From the NCBI GenBank assembly GCA_963580245.1, contig CAUZJO010000012.1, forward strand, positions 1 through 48,600: 48,600 nucleotides of DNA, written 5' to 3'. Position 1 is the stretch's first letter. Each line of letters starts with the position of its first letter. This DNA comes from CAUZJO01 sp963580245 (GTDB lineage: Bacteria > Sumerlaeota > Sumerlaeia > MVZB01). The translations under genes and the position numbers were made by a program. This document shows, one piece after another, positions 33,361-43,503 of this stretch. The notes below the pieces were generated by a model. It did no database searches. It saw only the letters and a program-made list of their open reading frames with translations, and was not told where the DNA came from.

Positions 33361-35436
33361 TCAGCTCGTGACCCTAAGCACCTCTTCGGTCGTCGTCCGG
33401 CCGAGGATGGCTTTGGTGAAGCCGTCCTCCAGTAGGGTCCGCATCCCCTGCTTGCGGGCTTGGCGGCGGATTTCGTATGGGGCGGCGCGGTCGCCGATCA
33501 TCTTGCGCAGCGTCGGTTCCGATTTGAAGACCTCGTAGATCCCCTCGCGCTCGAAGAAACCGGAATCGTGACACCGCTCACAGCCCTTGCCAAGCTTGAA
33601 CTTGAGCGTCTCGGGGGCACCCGGAAAGCCCATCTCGGCCAACTGCTCGCTGGTCATCTCGATATCCTCGGCGCAGGACTGGCAGACGCGGCGCACGAGC
33701 CGCTGGGCGATAATCATCAGCAAGGCCTCGGCGTGACGGTGGGCGTCAACCCCAAGGTCCAGCAGTCGGCCGACCGTCGTCGTGGTGTCGATCGTGTGCA
33801 GCGTCGAGAAGACCAGGTGACCGGTCATCGCGGCGTCGATGGTCATTTTGGCCGTCTCCGAGTCACGGATCTCGCCCACCATGATCACGTCGGGGTCTTG
33901 GCGCAGGATCGAGCGTAGGCCGGTGGTGAAATCGAATCCCTTGCGCGAGTTGATCTGCATCTGCGTCAGCCCATCGATCTGGAACTCGATGGGATCCTCG
34001 AGCGTAATGATGTTACGTTTGCCGTCGGCGATCGTCCCCAGTGCGTTATAGAGCGTGGTTGACTTGCCGGAACCGGTCGGGCCGGTCACCAGGATCAAGC
34101 CGTGCGGGCGCGTGATGCACTCGGTCATCATCTGATTGGAGCGCCGGCCCATGCCCAAACGGTCGAGAGTTCCCAACACCCGGCTGCGATAGAGCAGGCG
34201 CAGGGAAGCGGCCTCGCCGTCGGAGGCGGGACTGGTATTGACGCGCACGTCCAACTTGCGGTCATCCACGACGGTCTTGAAACTGCCGTCCTGGGGTTTG
34301 CGCCGCTCGCTGATGTCCATATCGCTCTGGACCTTGATCGTCGAAACGATCAGCCGCAGCAACTCCTCCGGCAATTCGAGCATCGTGAACAAAACCCCGT
34401 CGGTGCGGCAGCGGATATGGCAGCGGTTGTGTTCCTTGAGCACGTGGACGTCGGTGCCGCGCTCGCGGATAGCCATGGTCAATATGGCGCGCAGGACGCG
34501 CTGAACCATGTCGGTTTTTTGTTTGCCGCTCTTCTTACCATGTTTGCCCTTGCCATGCGCGCCGTCGAGACTCTCCTCAACCAGCTCCGAGTAATGAAGG
34601 ACGTAATCATTGATCGTGAAGACCGGGGGAATGACTTCTCCGCAATGGGGGCAGTTCTCGAATTGGAGCGACTCGTAGCGGCCCAGGTCGTTGGTCGGGC
34701 GCATGCAGGACGGACAGAGCTTTTGCGGGCCATCTCGCTTGGTTACCGATGTTCGGGTCCGGCGGCGGGTCAAGTAGACCACGTAAGCGGGCAGTCCGAT
34801 CCAGCGCACGGTCGGTAGCATGTCGACGGCGGCTGGCTCCGCCTGAGCGGCGTTGCGGGCCACCAGCGAGCTGGGCAGTCCCCACAGCAACAGGTAAAGC
34901 ACGCCACCGCCACCGGCCACGGCGGCCCCCGTGCCCGGGTCGATCGGAAACGGAAGCAAGCCATCAAAGAATTCAATGACTTGGAAGTATCCGATTGAAA
35001 GCAGCAGGATCAGACCCAGCCAACACCAGCGGAAGAAGACGAAAGCCGCCGTGCCCCACTCGCCCGGGTTTTCCTCGTGCCGCATGCGACGCCGCATCAT
35101 CAAGATCGGAATACCCCACAGCAGCGCGGCGGCCACCAACACGCCGGCGACCGGCCCCATGTAAACCCCCTGGACCACGTCGCCGAACAGGTCCACCAGA
35201 TTCTCGCCTTCGATGAGGTCGCCGTAGCCCACCCCGAAAAAACCGTAGACCATGATGGGCAGGAACAGGATGCGAGCGAACTTATAATTTCTATGCCGGA
35301 AATAGACGGGGGGTTCTTCGTAAAGCAAGCCGGCCTTGAACGAACGACCGGCGGCCCAAACGAAAAACCATGCCCAGAAAAAAATCCCCACACAGATGGC
35401 TTGATAGTCCGTCGTGGTTAGGTTCGAGAAGTTCAT
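33361..35436 (-). CDS. GspE/PilB-type secretion ATPase with membrane-embedded N-terminus
   Basis: The C-terminal half (from about residue 310) is a hexameric secretion ATPase of the type II secretion/type IV pilus family. It has GTDVHVLKEHNRCHIRCRTDG, Walker A GPTGSGKST at 452-460, LEDPIEFQIDG, the DPDVIMVGEIRD Walker B region and STLHTIDTTTTV. A C-terminal four-cysteine site (CQSC and CERC) matches GspE/PilB. The N-terminal 225 residues are unusual: five or so hydrophobic segments (residues 12-30, 53-70, 92-112, 130-150, 171-190). A zinc-ribbon motif Cys241-X2-Cys244...Cys262-X2-Cys265 follows. The usual T2SSE_N domain is missing. Membrane anchoring of the ATPase is inferred. No pilin or platform gene is adjacent. 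It is divergent from the giant S8 protease gene. Confidence 0.9.
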   Translation of the reverse strand: MNFSNLTTTDYQAICVGIFFWAWFFVWAAGRSFKAGLLYEEPPVYFRHRNYKFARILFLPIMVYGFFGVGYGDLIEGENLVDLFGDVVQGVYMGPVAGVLVAAALLWGIPILMMRRRMRHEENPGEWGTAAFVFFRWCWLGLILLLSIGYFQVIEFFDGLLPFPIDPGTGAAVAGGGGVLYLLLWGLPSSLVARNAAQAEPAAVDMLPTVRWIGLPAYVVYLTRRRTRTSVTKRDGPQKLCPSCMRPTNDLGRYESLQFENCPHCGEVIPPVFTINDYVLHYSELVEESLDGAHGKGKHGKKSGKQKTDMVQRVLRAILTMAIRERGTDVHVLKEHNRCHIRCRTDGVLFTMLELPEELLRLIVSTIKVQSDMDISERRKPQDGSFKTVVDDRKLDVRVNTSPASDGEAASLRLLYRSRVLGTLDRLGMGRRSNQMMTECITRPHGLILVTGPTGSGKSTTLYNALGTIADGKRNIITLEDPIEFQIDGLTQMQINSRKGFDFTTGLRSILRQDPDVIMVGEIRDSETAKMTIDAAMTGHLVFSTLHTIDTTTTVGRLLDLGVDAHRHAEALLMIIAQRLVRRVCQSCAEDIEMTSEQLAEMGFPGAPETLKFKLGKGCERCHDSGFFEREGIYEVFKSEPTLRKMIGDRAAPYEIRRQARKQGMRTLLEDGFTKAILGRTTTEEVLRVTS

Positions 35437-35814
35437 CTTCGGTCCCCTCGGATAAGGGCGGCGGCGTCACCCGACAAACCGGGCTTCGGCCCAACTCTCG
35501 CGCCAATCCTCTCATTTAAGCTGGAATCGACGCTCATGAGCAAGCCCTATCCAACTTCGGGTCCAACGACCGCCGTAACAGCGAACGATGAGATCACCAA
35601 GGGCCGCGTCCGCGTCGTCGCTTTCCAAGCGATGCTCTCAAAGCGGTCAACGCCAAACCGTTCATCCTCATAATTCACAAACCTGCCTCCAGGTTACGTT
35701 TATGACATGACGAAGCAATAAAAAGTAAGCCGAGCGCGTCTTTTCCGTTATATATTGGGTGAGGGGGATCCGCTAGACAGCCGGGGGGCGGACAGCGAAG
35801 ACGAGGACCTTCAA
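35437..35814. other. Divergent intergenic region between ATPase and giant protease genes
   Basis: It should hold promoters for both genes, but no -35/-10 pair is convincing. AACCTG/CAGGTT at 35680-35695 is a short perfect hairpin. The stretch 35696-35760 is AT-rich. An ATG-started frame of 45 codons at 35536 has no ribosome binding site and is not called. Confidence 0.4.
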
Positions 35815-38800
35815 TTGATTTTTAAACACCTGTTAGTTGTTGCTGTTTCCATGGCCGGTTGCATGGGGATTCTGGGCATCGCCTTCGCACGGGAACCGGC
35901 GACGTTCGGGTACCGGTTGGCGATCGCGCGCGATAAAGCGGCGGCGACGTTTCGCGTCCAGGCCGAAGCGCGCAAACGCAAAGCCCATCAACTCGCCACG
36001 GAGCGCGGATGGCGCATCAGCGGTCGGACCGACGCCGGGGAATACTATCAGATCGAGGCGGTCGAAGACGGCCGCCCCGTCTACACGATCACCAACAACA
36101 TGAATGCCGCCATCACGACCGCGGCGGACCGGGTGCGCGATACGTTTCCGTTTCTGGTCTCCGGCGAGGGTTATACGGTGGGTGTTTGGGACGGTGGCTC
36201 GGTGCGCGCCACCCATCGTGAATTCGAGGGGCGCGTCAACCGGGTCGAGGTCGTTGAGCTGAACAGTCACGCAACCCACGTGGCGGGGACCATCGGCGCG
36301 GCCGGGATTCAGGCCAACGCCGAGGGGATGGCGCCGGGGGTCACGATTGATTCGTACGATTTCGAGCAGCACAACTCCGAGATGACCAGCCGAGCCGCCG
36401 CCGGGCGCAGCGAACCGGGCAAGATCTTTGTTTCGAATCACTCCTACGGGAACATCGTCGGCTGGCAGGGCGGGGATTTCTCCGGCATGTCCGGCCCTCA
36501 CTGGTTCGGGCCGTGGCCCCAGCGCGAAGACCCGGAATTAGGCCGATACAATGATCAAGCCGCCATCTGGGACGCGATTTGCCATAGCGCGCCGTACTAT
36601 CTTCCGTTCAAGGCCATCGGCAACGACCGCGACGACAACGCGCCCAGCGAGGGCGCCACTTTCTTCGTCTTTCAGGGTAACGGCTGGCGGTCCGAGATTT
36701 ACGATCCGGCCACCGGCCCGTTCTCGGACGGTTTCGACCAGGGGGGCTATGATACGACCCCGACCTATAGCGGCGCCAAGAACATCATGACGGTCGGGGC
36801 CGTGACCGACGCGATCTCGGGCGGCCAGCGCAACGTGAATGCTTCGTCCATGACAACCTTTAGTTGCTGGGGCCCGACCGATGACGGGCGCATCAAGCCC
36901 GACATCGTGGCCAACGGGTTTTTCCTCACCTCGCCGACCGCCGAGAACGACAGCGCCTATAGCCAATTCTTGGGAACCAGCATGTCCAGCCCCAATGCCT
37001 GCGGGTCGGCGGTCTTGTTATTGGACTACTATAACCAGGTCTTTCCGGGCGATCAACTGCGGTCGAGCACGCTCAAGGCGCTGATTCTCCATGCGGCGGA
37101 CGACATGGGCCGGCCCGGACCTGATTATCAATTCGGTTGGGGCTTGATGAATACTCGGACCGCGGCCGAGTTGATCGCCCAACACGCCGATTCCCCGGAC
37201 AGACACGTCATCAAGGTCGACGAGAGCCTCTCTAGCGTCAATCCCTCTGATGCGTACTCGTTCGAGTGGAACGGAACCAGTCCCATTCGGGTCACGATAT
37301 GTTGGACTGATCCCGCCGGTACCATTCAAAACGGCCTAGATAATCGCACCCCCGTATTGGTGAACGATTTGGATCTGCGGGTGACCGGGCCCGATGGGAC
37401 GCAGTACTTACCCTTCGTGCTGGCTCCCGACAACCCCACGCTGCCCGCCGCCACCGGGGACAACATCCTGGATAACGTTGAGCAGGTCTTGATCGAGCAG
37501 CCGCCGCTTGCGGGAACCTACACGGTGACGGTGAGCCATAAAGGTTCGCTACGGAACGACTTCCAATGGTACTCGCTTATCAGCAGCGGCCAGACGCTCG
37601 AATCGCTGACCGTCATCCCGCAAATCACCGGAGCATCGACCGGGTTCGTCGGCGGTCCGTTCGAGCCAGATTGCCATGAATACACGCTGACCAACACCGG
37701 CGTGGACGCGGTCGACTGGACGGCCGGGCCTTCGGTCGCGTGGCTCGCCGCGACGCCCGACGCCGGCACGCTGGACGGCGGTGAATCGGTCACTTTTGAC
37801 GTTTGCTTCAACGACGCGGCCCGAACCCTGGGCGAGGGCGAGCACAACGGCGTTGCGCGTTTCACGAACACCGCGAGTGGAAACACGATCGAGCGCGCCA
37901 TCAACGTCCAGGTCGAAGGCGTCGTCAAGGTTCCCTTCTTCGATGATTTTGAGGGTACGGCGGGTCTTGGGCCGCAATGGACCGTTACCGGCGTGGGACC
38001 CTCGCGGGCGGAGGTCACCGACCTGCACGCGCCTTTCGCCGGCAATGGGCATGCCGTGATGGACACGCTGACCGACGGGGCCTTCGCGCGCAATGAGTTG
38101 ACGATCCGCGCCGACCTGGCGGGCCACACGGGCGTGGAGGTCTCGTTCCAGGCCAAAGGGTTCAATGACGAGCGCCATGCTCCCCCCACCAGCCCGTTCG
38201 ATGCGGGCGCGGACTTCGACGGCGTGGCGGTCAGCTTGGATGGCTCGACCTGGCATGAGGTCGCGGGGCTGCGCGGGTCGCTCACTTGCGACTACCGACC
38301 CGTCACGGTGAGCCTGGACCCGATCGTCGCCGCTCTGGGTCTGAGTTATACGAACGATTTCCATATCCGCTTCAACCAATACGGAAACGAAATCACGCCT
38401 CTAGACGGGATTGCGTTGGATAACGTCTCGATCACGGGCCAGTTCACCGGAGGCCAACCTTCGCCCGGCGAGCCCCCGCCGGCGCCGATTCCGCCGATTC
38501 CCAAACCGTTCCCGCATCCGATGTCGACGAGCCAGGCGGCGGGCGCCGATGGTCTCGGAACGCGGCTGTACGGCACCGTCGCGGACGGCCGGGCCGGGTC
38601 CGGCGTTTCGGGGGCGGGCGACTTTAATGGGGATGGGTTCGAGGACTTTATCATCGGCGTGGCCAACCATGCCGTGGGCGAAGTCGCTCAGACCGGAGCC
38701 GCGGCGCTTGTCTTCGGCGGCCCCGGCCGGTTGGAGGACCCGGCGGCGGCGTTGCTTGATCCCGACCTGAACGCGGGCACATTCGTGCTGTCGCGATTGG

Positions 38801-41800
38801 ATGGGAGCAACGGGTTCCTGATCCAGGGGAGCGTCGTGCCATTCGGCCATTTGGGTTCCGAGGTCTCCGGCGCGGGCGACGTGAACGGCGACGGCTTCGA
38901 TGATCTGTTGCTCTACGCGGCCGGTCCGGGCGAGGCCTGGCTGGTTTACGGCGGGGACCAACCACTCGGCCCCGAAGGCACCATCGGCATTGATGCCATT
39001 GCGGCCGGCCGGCGTGCGCGTCTGTTTGCGTCCGATCATCCGGCGGGGTTATCGGGAAGCATGTCGGGGGCGGGAGACGTCAACGGCGACGGCACCCGTG
39101 ATTTTCTGATCGGGGCGGCGTCGGACCGGAGGGTATACCTCGTCCATGGCGACGCTCAGGGCGTTGGAGTCGGCGGCGAGCTGGACCTGGATAGCCTCTC
39201 GGGCCCGGGCGGAACCGTGATCGTCGGATTGGCCGAAGGCTTCGGCTCCAGCGTCTCGGGGGCGGGAGACGTCAACGGAGACGGATATGACGACATCGCG
39301 GTCGGCGCCGACGCCGGCGAACAGGCGTTTCTGATTCTCGGCTCGCCTCTCGGGGTCGGGGTGGGCGGCCAGCTTCTCGTCGGGTTCACGACACCGGGAG
39401 TGGCGCGCTTCGACGGGAGTGGGATCGCCTCGTTTGGCGCGTCGGTCGAGGGGGCGGGCGACGTCAATGGTGACGGGCTGGACGATTTCCTCATCGGCGC
39501 GCCGGGCGACAGCCTCAATCACGGGACCGTCAATTTGGTTTTCGGTTCCAGCGGCGGCCTGCCAATTGGCGGGGTTGTCGAGGCTTGCGCGATCCACGGC
39601 GGCCTGGGAATCACGATCCAGGGTCTTGGGAACGACGATCGGTTTGGGTTCCGGGCAACCGGGGCGGGCGATGTCGATGGGGATGGTTACAGCGACTTGC
39701 TCGCGATGAGCCCCGCGCGGGCCCAGACTTTCTTGATCTACGGCGCGGCCGGCGGGGTGGAGGGGCACACACTGTTTAGTCTGGCCAACCTCGACGGGGT
39801 CAACGGCGCGCGGATCGACGACACGCCGCTGGGACACGGTCAGTCCGCGGCGGGCGACGTCAACGGCGACGGCGCCAGCGATTTTATTCTCTCCCACGAC
39901 CTTGGCCAAGGTGCCACGGATAACGGGGACCCCGGCGCGGGGCCGGCCGGTGAGGCCTATCTGTTCAATGGCGTCCCGTTCGCGGCCGATGGAACCTATC
40001 ACGTGAACACACCGCCCGGCGATCGCCCCCGGCGCGGCGCGGGGCTACTGCGCAACGGGTCGCACTCCACGCCGTTCTCGAGGTGCTGGATCGATTTCGA
40101 CGGCGGCCAGGCGCCCGGCGGAGGGGCCAGCCGCGAGACGGTCCGACTGTTACGATCGCGCGCCGATCTGTCGGGCCTCATCGATCCGCAAAAGGTCGCC
40201 CATGTTCACTGGCAGATCGCGAGCGACCGTCAATCCTGGAACCAAGCACGCGTGACGTTCAAATACACGGATGCCGAGACGGCGGGCCTTGCCGAATCGG
40301 TCCTCAAGCTCTACCGCGCCCCGGCGGCCGCCGGACCGTGGACGTTGCTCACCGATCCCAACGTTGACACGGAGCGCAACCGAATCAGCACCCTCACCGA
40401 CGAGTTCGGATTTTTTGCCTTGGTGGAGGATCCCCTGCCGGTTCCGTCGGAAGCGGGGGCCGTCAGGTTCGGACGCCGGGGTTACAACTGCTCCGATGGG
40501 CAGGTGACGGTTGAGTTGTTCGATGCCGACCTGGCCGGCGCGGGCAGCCACGCGGTGACCTTGACGACGGGTGAGAACGACGTGGAAACGCTCGACCTGG
40601 TCGAGATCCCAGGCCGACTCGGGTCGTTTGAAGGGGCCATTGACTTTGGGTCCGCCGCGGGCACTTCGCAAGACGGACGACTCCAGGTCACGCCGCCGCT
40701 CGATACGCTGGAGGTGGAGTACCTGGACTCGAACAACCCCTCCGGTTTGCCCATCCCGCGCGTGGACGATGTGCCATTCGATTGCAACGCGCCGGCTTTT
40801 GCCGGACTGCGGAGCGCGGCGGGGGGAGACTGGCAAGTCACGCTCGGTTGGACCGTCGCGACCGATGACAACGCGCCGGTCACCTACCGCGTTTATCGCG
40901 CCGAGTCGGCCGGTGCTCAGGATTTCGTCCATCCACTGGCCGAGACAAGCGACGTGGCTTACGTCGATCTCGAGGTCGAGACCGGCGTGGAGTATTTCTA
41001 CGTTGTTCGCGCGCTGGATCCGTCGGGCAATGAAGACGGCAACGCCAATGAGCGGCGGGCGCGCCCGAGCGGGCCATTGGCCGAGTTCCGCTTCGATCCG
41101 ATCGAATCGCCCCAGGCGCGCAATGGATCGATCGAGGTTACGATCACGGCCGTGAATCAAGCGGGAGAGACGGTGACAAACTTTGAAGGGCCGGTCGATC
41201 TGTCGGCGGTTGTCGACTGGGATGTGGCGCCTCAGTTGCGCTTCCCGGTCCCGGTCTCGCCCCAGGTTACGTCCCCCTTCAGCGAGGGGGTTTGGACCGG
41301 CTCGGTCCGTGTCGAGCAAACGGCCGACAACGCCGAACTGATTGCCCGCGACGCATTGCTCCACCAGGGAATCAGCAACCGGTTTGACGTCGTGTTGCCG
41401 GAGGTGGGTTTCGACGTCGAGGCGGCGGTGGCGAATGAAGATGCGGGCCTGGTGCAAGCGCCCGTTACGCTCTCGCTTCCGCCCGGTGAAACGGTCACGG
41501 TTGATTACCACGTGACGGGCGGCTCGGCCCAAATGGGGATGGATTACTCGCTTGACGCGGGTCAACTCATGTTTGCCCCCGGCGATGCGCAGCGCCTACT
41601 CACGATAACATTGGTCGACGATCCACTCGACGAATCCACCGAAGATATACAGATCACCCTGGACAGCCCCACAAACGCGCAACTGACGTCCTCGGCGGTC
41701 TATACGTTAGACATCCTGGATGACGACACCTCGCCGATGGTGGTCGCGATCGAGCGCGCGGGCGAAAACCCGACGGGTGCGCGGATGGTTGATTTCCGGG

Positions 41801-42492
41801 TCACTTTCGACCGCGAGGTCACGGGGGTTGATCGTGGTGATTTCAGTCCGTTGACCCAAGGCGTGCAGCTCGCGGGGATCATCGACGTTCGACCGGCGGA
41901 CCAATCCCCGGATCAGTACACCGTGATCACCGACACGGGTCGCGAGAACGGTTCGTTGGGCCTGGAAGTGGTCGACGACGATTCGATTCGCGACTCATTC
42001 GGAAACCCCCTCGGCGGGCCCGGCGTGGGCAACGGCGGCTTCAGCGCCGGTGAAACCTATACGGTCCAGAGGATGGGAACGGTCGTCATCGGAGTCACGC
42101 CCGAAGAGGCCGCCTGGTCGTTCACCGACGGAGCCGGTGGCACCCACCAGGGGATCGGGAACCGGACGATCAATGAGATCCCGAGCGGCGCGATCAGCCT
42201 GACCTGGGACGAACTGCCCGGCCACGAAACGCCCTCTCCCAACCCCCGGTCTCAACCGCTCGACGCCAACGGAGTCGCCTCTTTCATCGAAATCTACGTA
42301 CCCACCGACGATCCCGCCGCCCGAACCACCGCGCGCTTGCTGCGTTACCTGCTGGGCTTGGACGACGATCCCGCTGGACTGGATATGAACGCCGACGAGC
42401 GAGTCAACATCGCCGATCTGGTGACGCACATTCAATCGCAACAGGACAACGGCGCCGATCCGCCAACCGAGGAACGGCCCGGTTCTGAATAG
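35815..42492 (+). CDS. Giant secreted S8 protease with FG-GAP repeats, Calx-beta and dockerin-like end
   Basis: From TTG 35815 the protein is about 2225 residues. It starts with a signal peptide (HLLVVAVSMAGCMGILGIAFA). The S8 triad is Asp126 (VGVWDGGS), His155 (SHATHVAGT) and Ser389 (LGTSMSSPNACGS), followed by a jelly-roll domain (VTICWTDPAG to TYTVTVSHKG). A beta region with an anchor-like segment follows. Seven FG-GAP repeats of the form GAGDVNGDGxxDFxIG lie at about residues 930-1350 and probably form a calcium-binding beta-propeller. Next are FnIII-like modules, a Calx-beta domain (residues about 1865-1976) and a single dockerin-like calcium loop (LDMNADERVNIADLV). I prefer TTG 35815 because the signal peptide begins there and GAGGACC lies upstream; the frame is open to 35755. 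It is probably attached to the cell surface or a complex. Confidence 0.85.
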   Translation: MIFKHLLVVAVSMAGCMGILGIAFAREPATFGYRLAIARDKAAATFRVQAEARKRKAHQLATERGWRISGRTDAGEYYQIEAVEDGRPVYTITNNMNAAITTAADRVRDTFPFLVSGEGYTVGVWDGGSVRATHREFEGRVNRVEVVELNSHATHVAGTIGAAGIQANAEGMAPGVTIDSYDFEQHNSEMTSRAAAGRSEPGKIFVSNHSYGNIVGWQGGDFSGMSGPHWFGPWPQREDPELGRYNDQAAIWDAICHSAPYYLPFKAIGNDRDDNAPSEGATFFVFQGNGWRSEIYDPATGPFSDGFDQGGYDTTPTYSGAKNIMTVGAVTDAISGGQRNVNASSMTTFSCWGPTDDGRIKPDIVANGFFLTSPTAENDSAYSQFLGTSMSSPNACGSAVLLLDYYNQVFPGDQLRSSTLKALILHAADDMGRPGPDYQFGWGLMNTRTAAELIAQHADSPDRHVIKVDESLSSVNPSDAYSFEWNGTSPIRVTICWTDPAGTIQNGLDNRTPVLVNDLDLRVTGPDGTQYLPFVLAPDNPTLPAATGDNILDNVEQVLIEQPPLAGTYTVTVSHKGSLRNDFQWYSLISSGQTLESLTVIPQITGASTGFVGGPFEPDCHEYTLTNTGVDAVDWTAGPSVAWLAATPDAGTLDGGESVTFDVCFNDAARTLGEGEHNGVARFTNTASGNTIERAINVQVEGVVKVPFFDDFEGTAGLGPQWTVTGVGPSRAEVTDLHAPFAGNGHAVMDTLTDGAFARNELTIRADLAGHTGVEVSFQAKGFNDERHAPPTSPFDAGADFDGVAVSLDGSTWHEVAGLRGSLTCDYRPVTVSLDPIVAALGLSYTNDFHIRFNQYGNEITPLDGIALDNVSITGQFTGGQPSPGEPPPAPIPPIPKPFPHPMSTSQAAGADGLGTRLYGTVADGRAGSGVSGAGDFNGDGFEDFIIGVANHAVGEVAQTGAAALVFGGPGRLEDPAAALLDPDLNAGTFVLSRLDGSNGFLIQGSVVPFGHLGSEVSGAGDVNGDGFDDLLLYAAGPGEAWLVYGGDQPLGPEGTIGIDAIAAGRRARLFASDHPAGLSGSMSGAGDVNGDGTRDFLIGAASDRRVYLVHGDAQGVGVGGELDLDSLSGPGGTVIVGLAEGFGSSVSGAGDVNGDGYDDIAVGADAGEQAFLILGSPLGVGVGGQLLVGFTTPGVARFDGSGIASFGASVEGAGDVNGDGLDDFLIGAPGDSLNHGTVNLVFGSSGGLPIGGVVEACAIHGGLGITIQGLGNDDRFGFRATGAGDVDGDGYSDLLAMSPARAQTFLIYGAAGGVEGHTLFSLANLDGVNGARIDDTPLGHGQSAAGDVNGDGASDFILSHDLGQGATDNGDPGAGPAGEAYLFNGVPFAADGTYHVNTPPGDRPRRGAGLLRNGSHSTPFSRCWIDFDGGQAPGGGASRETVRLLRSRADLSGLIDPQKVAHVHWQIASDRQSWNQARVTFKYTDAETAGLAESVLKLYRAPAAAGPWTLLTDPNVDTERNRISTLTDEFGFFALVEDPLPVPSEAGAVRFGRRGYNCSDGQVTVELFDADLAGAGSHAVTLTTGENDVETLDLVEIPGRLGSFEGAIDFGSAAGTSQDGRLQVTPPLDTLEVEYLDSNNPSGLPIPRVDDVPFDCNAPAFAGLRSAAGGDWQVTLGWTVATDDNAPVTYRVYRAESAGAQDFVHPLAETSDVAYVDLEVETGVEYFYVVRALDPSGNEDGNANERRARPSGPLAEFRFDPIESPQARNGSIEVTITAVNQAGETVTNFEGPVDLSAVVDWDVAPQLRFPVPVSPQVTSPFSEGVWTGSVRVEQTADNAELIARDALLHQGISNRFDVVLPEVGFDVEAAVANEDAGLVQAPVTLSLPPGETVTVDYHVTGGSAQMGMDYSLDAGQLMFAPGDAQRLLTITLVDDPLDESTEDIQITLDSPTNAQLTSSAVYTLDILDDDTSPMVVAIERAGENPTGARMVDFRVTFDREVTGVDRGDFSPLTQGVQLAGIIDVRPADQSPDQYTVITDTGRENGSLGLEVVDDDSIRDSFGNPLGGPGVGNGGFSAGETYTVQRMGTVVIGVTPEEAAWSFTDGAGGTHQGIGNRTINEIPSGAISLTWDELPGHETPSPNPRSQPLDANGVASFIEIYVPTDDPAARTTARLLRYLLGLDDDPAGLDMNADERVNIADLVTHIQSQQDNGADPPTEERPGSE

Positions 42493-42513
42493 CATCGCCC
42501 GATCCAACCAAGA

Positions 42514-43503
42514 TCAGTCATAGAGCGGCCATGATGCGCCCGCCCGGTTGGTCGGTTGCAGCGCGCCGCTGCCGACCTGGATGAGCGCTCCCTTGGCGTC
42601 CTCGACCAGCGCGTGTAAGTAAACGGGACGGTCGGTGGGAATCGCGGCGAGACCGCTGAACGAGGTTTGGTCGGGTGTCATGTCCTCACTTAGCGGGACC
42701 AAGCCTGAAAACATCCGGTCGGTCCAGTAGAGGCTGACTCTGTAGTCGTGATCATTGCCGTCGGCGGCGGTCCAGTAGACATTGAGCGTTACACCCGTGG
42801 GGGCCCGCGCCGACTCGATCGCATCAAATTGGAACGTCGGCGGCGCGTTTTCGCCGATGTAGACCCAGTCGAAACCGTACAGGCCCTTGATTCGGTTAGT
42901 CTTGGCGACGGTCGACACGCCGGGGACCGTGGATAGTGACGCGTTCGCTTCAAAGTGTGTGAATTGCACCTGCCAGAGTTCGCCCGCGCTGATAAACAGA
43001 TTGCTGACCTGCGGCGAGCCGTTCAGTTCGATCTTGTGGATCCATCTCTGGCCACCGTCGGTCGATTTGAACCAATCGAAGTCGTACTCGACCGGGTCGC
43101 CGTCGGGATCGGTGCTGTAGATCTGCACGTCCACGATCAGGTCCTGGTCGGGACTGGCCGGTTGGGGCTTGATCTCGACGAACGGTTGGGTGGGCGGCGA
43201 GTTAAGGATGACGAAAGGATGGCTGCCGGCCGCCCCCCACAGGCCGTGTTCGTCACGCGCCCAGGCCCTCGCCCGCCATTGCTGATTCTTCGCCGTCAGG
43301 TCGGGAGAAAGTTCAGGCCCTTCCGCCTGCTTTTGACCGTCGCGTTCCCATTCGAAACGATATTCCACCACGGCGTGTCCGTCGGCGTCACCGGCCTCGG
43401 CCTGGGCCGTGATCCTATCGAGCGTACGCGGTCCGACGGGCGTGATCGAGACCTCGGGAACAGCCGGTGGTGTGTGGACGAATATCCCGTCGGAGGAATC
43501 GGA
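42514..43503 (-). pseudogene. C-terminal remnant of an exported beta-sandwich protein, cut by an IS
   Basis: Translation of the minus strand gives Ig/PKD-like repeats: SITPVGPRTLDRITAQAEAG, VEYRFEWERDGQ, PTQPFVEIKPQPASPDQDLIVDV, PVEYDFDWFKSTDGG and others to the stop at 42514. The frame continues upstream of the first GTG at 43371 to about 43503. There it meets transposase sequence in a different frame. No matching 5' part was found on the far side of the transposase. The gene is therefore a 5'-truncated remnant, unless a promoter in the IS drives it. Its end lies 22 bases past the convergent giant protease gene. Confidence 0.65.

Noticed and set aside
35536..35673. 45-codon ATG-started frame between the ATPase and the giant protease
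   Set aside because: No ribosome binding site, no domain and low-complexity composition.
38602..39880. Repeated DNA words that could look like a CRISPR array
   Set aside because: The repeats are FG-GAP protein repeats with irregular, coding spacers and a single long reading frame.
40150..41565. 471-codon minus-strand frame inside the giant protease gene
   Set aside because: Shadow of the FnIII/Calx-beta coding region; Arg/His-rich with no domain pattern.
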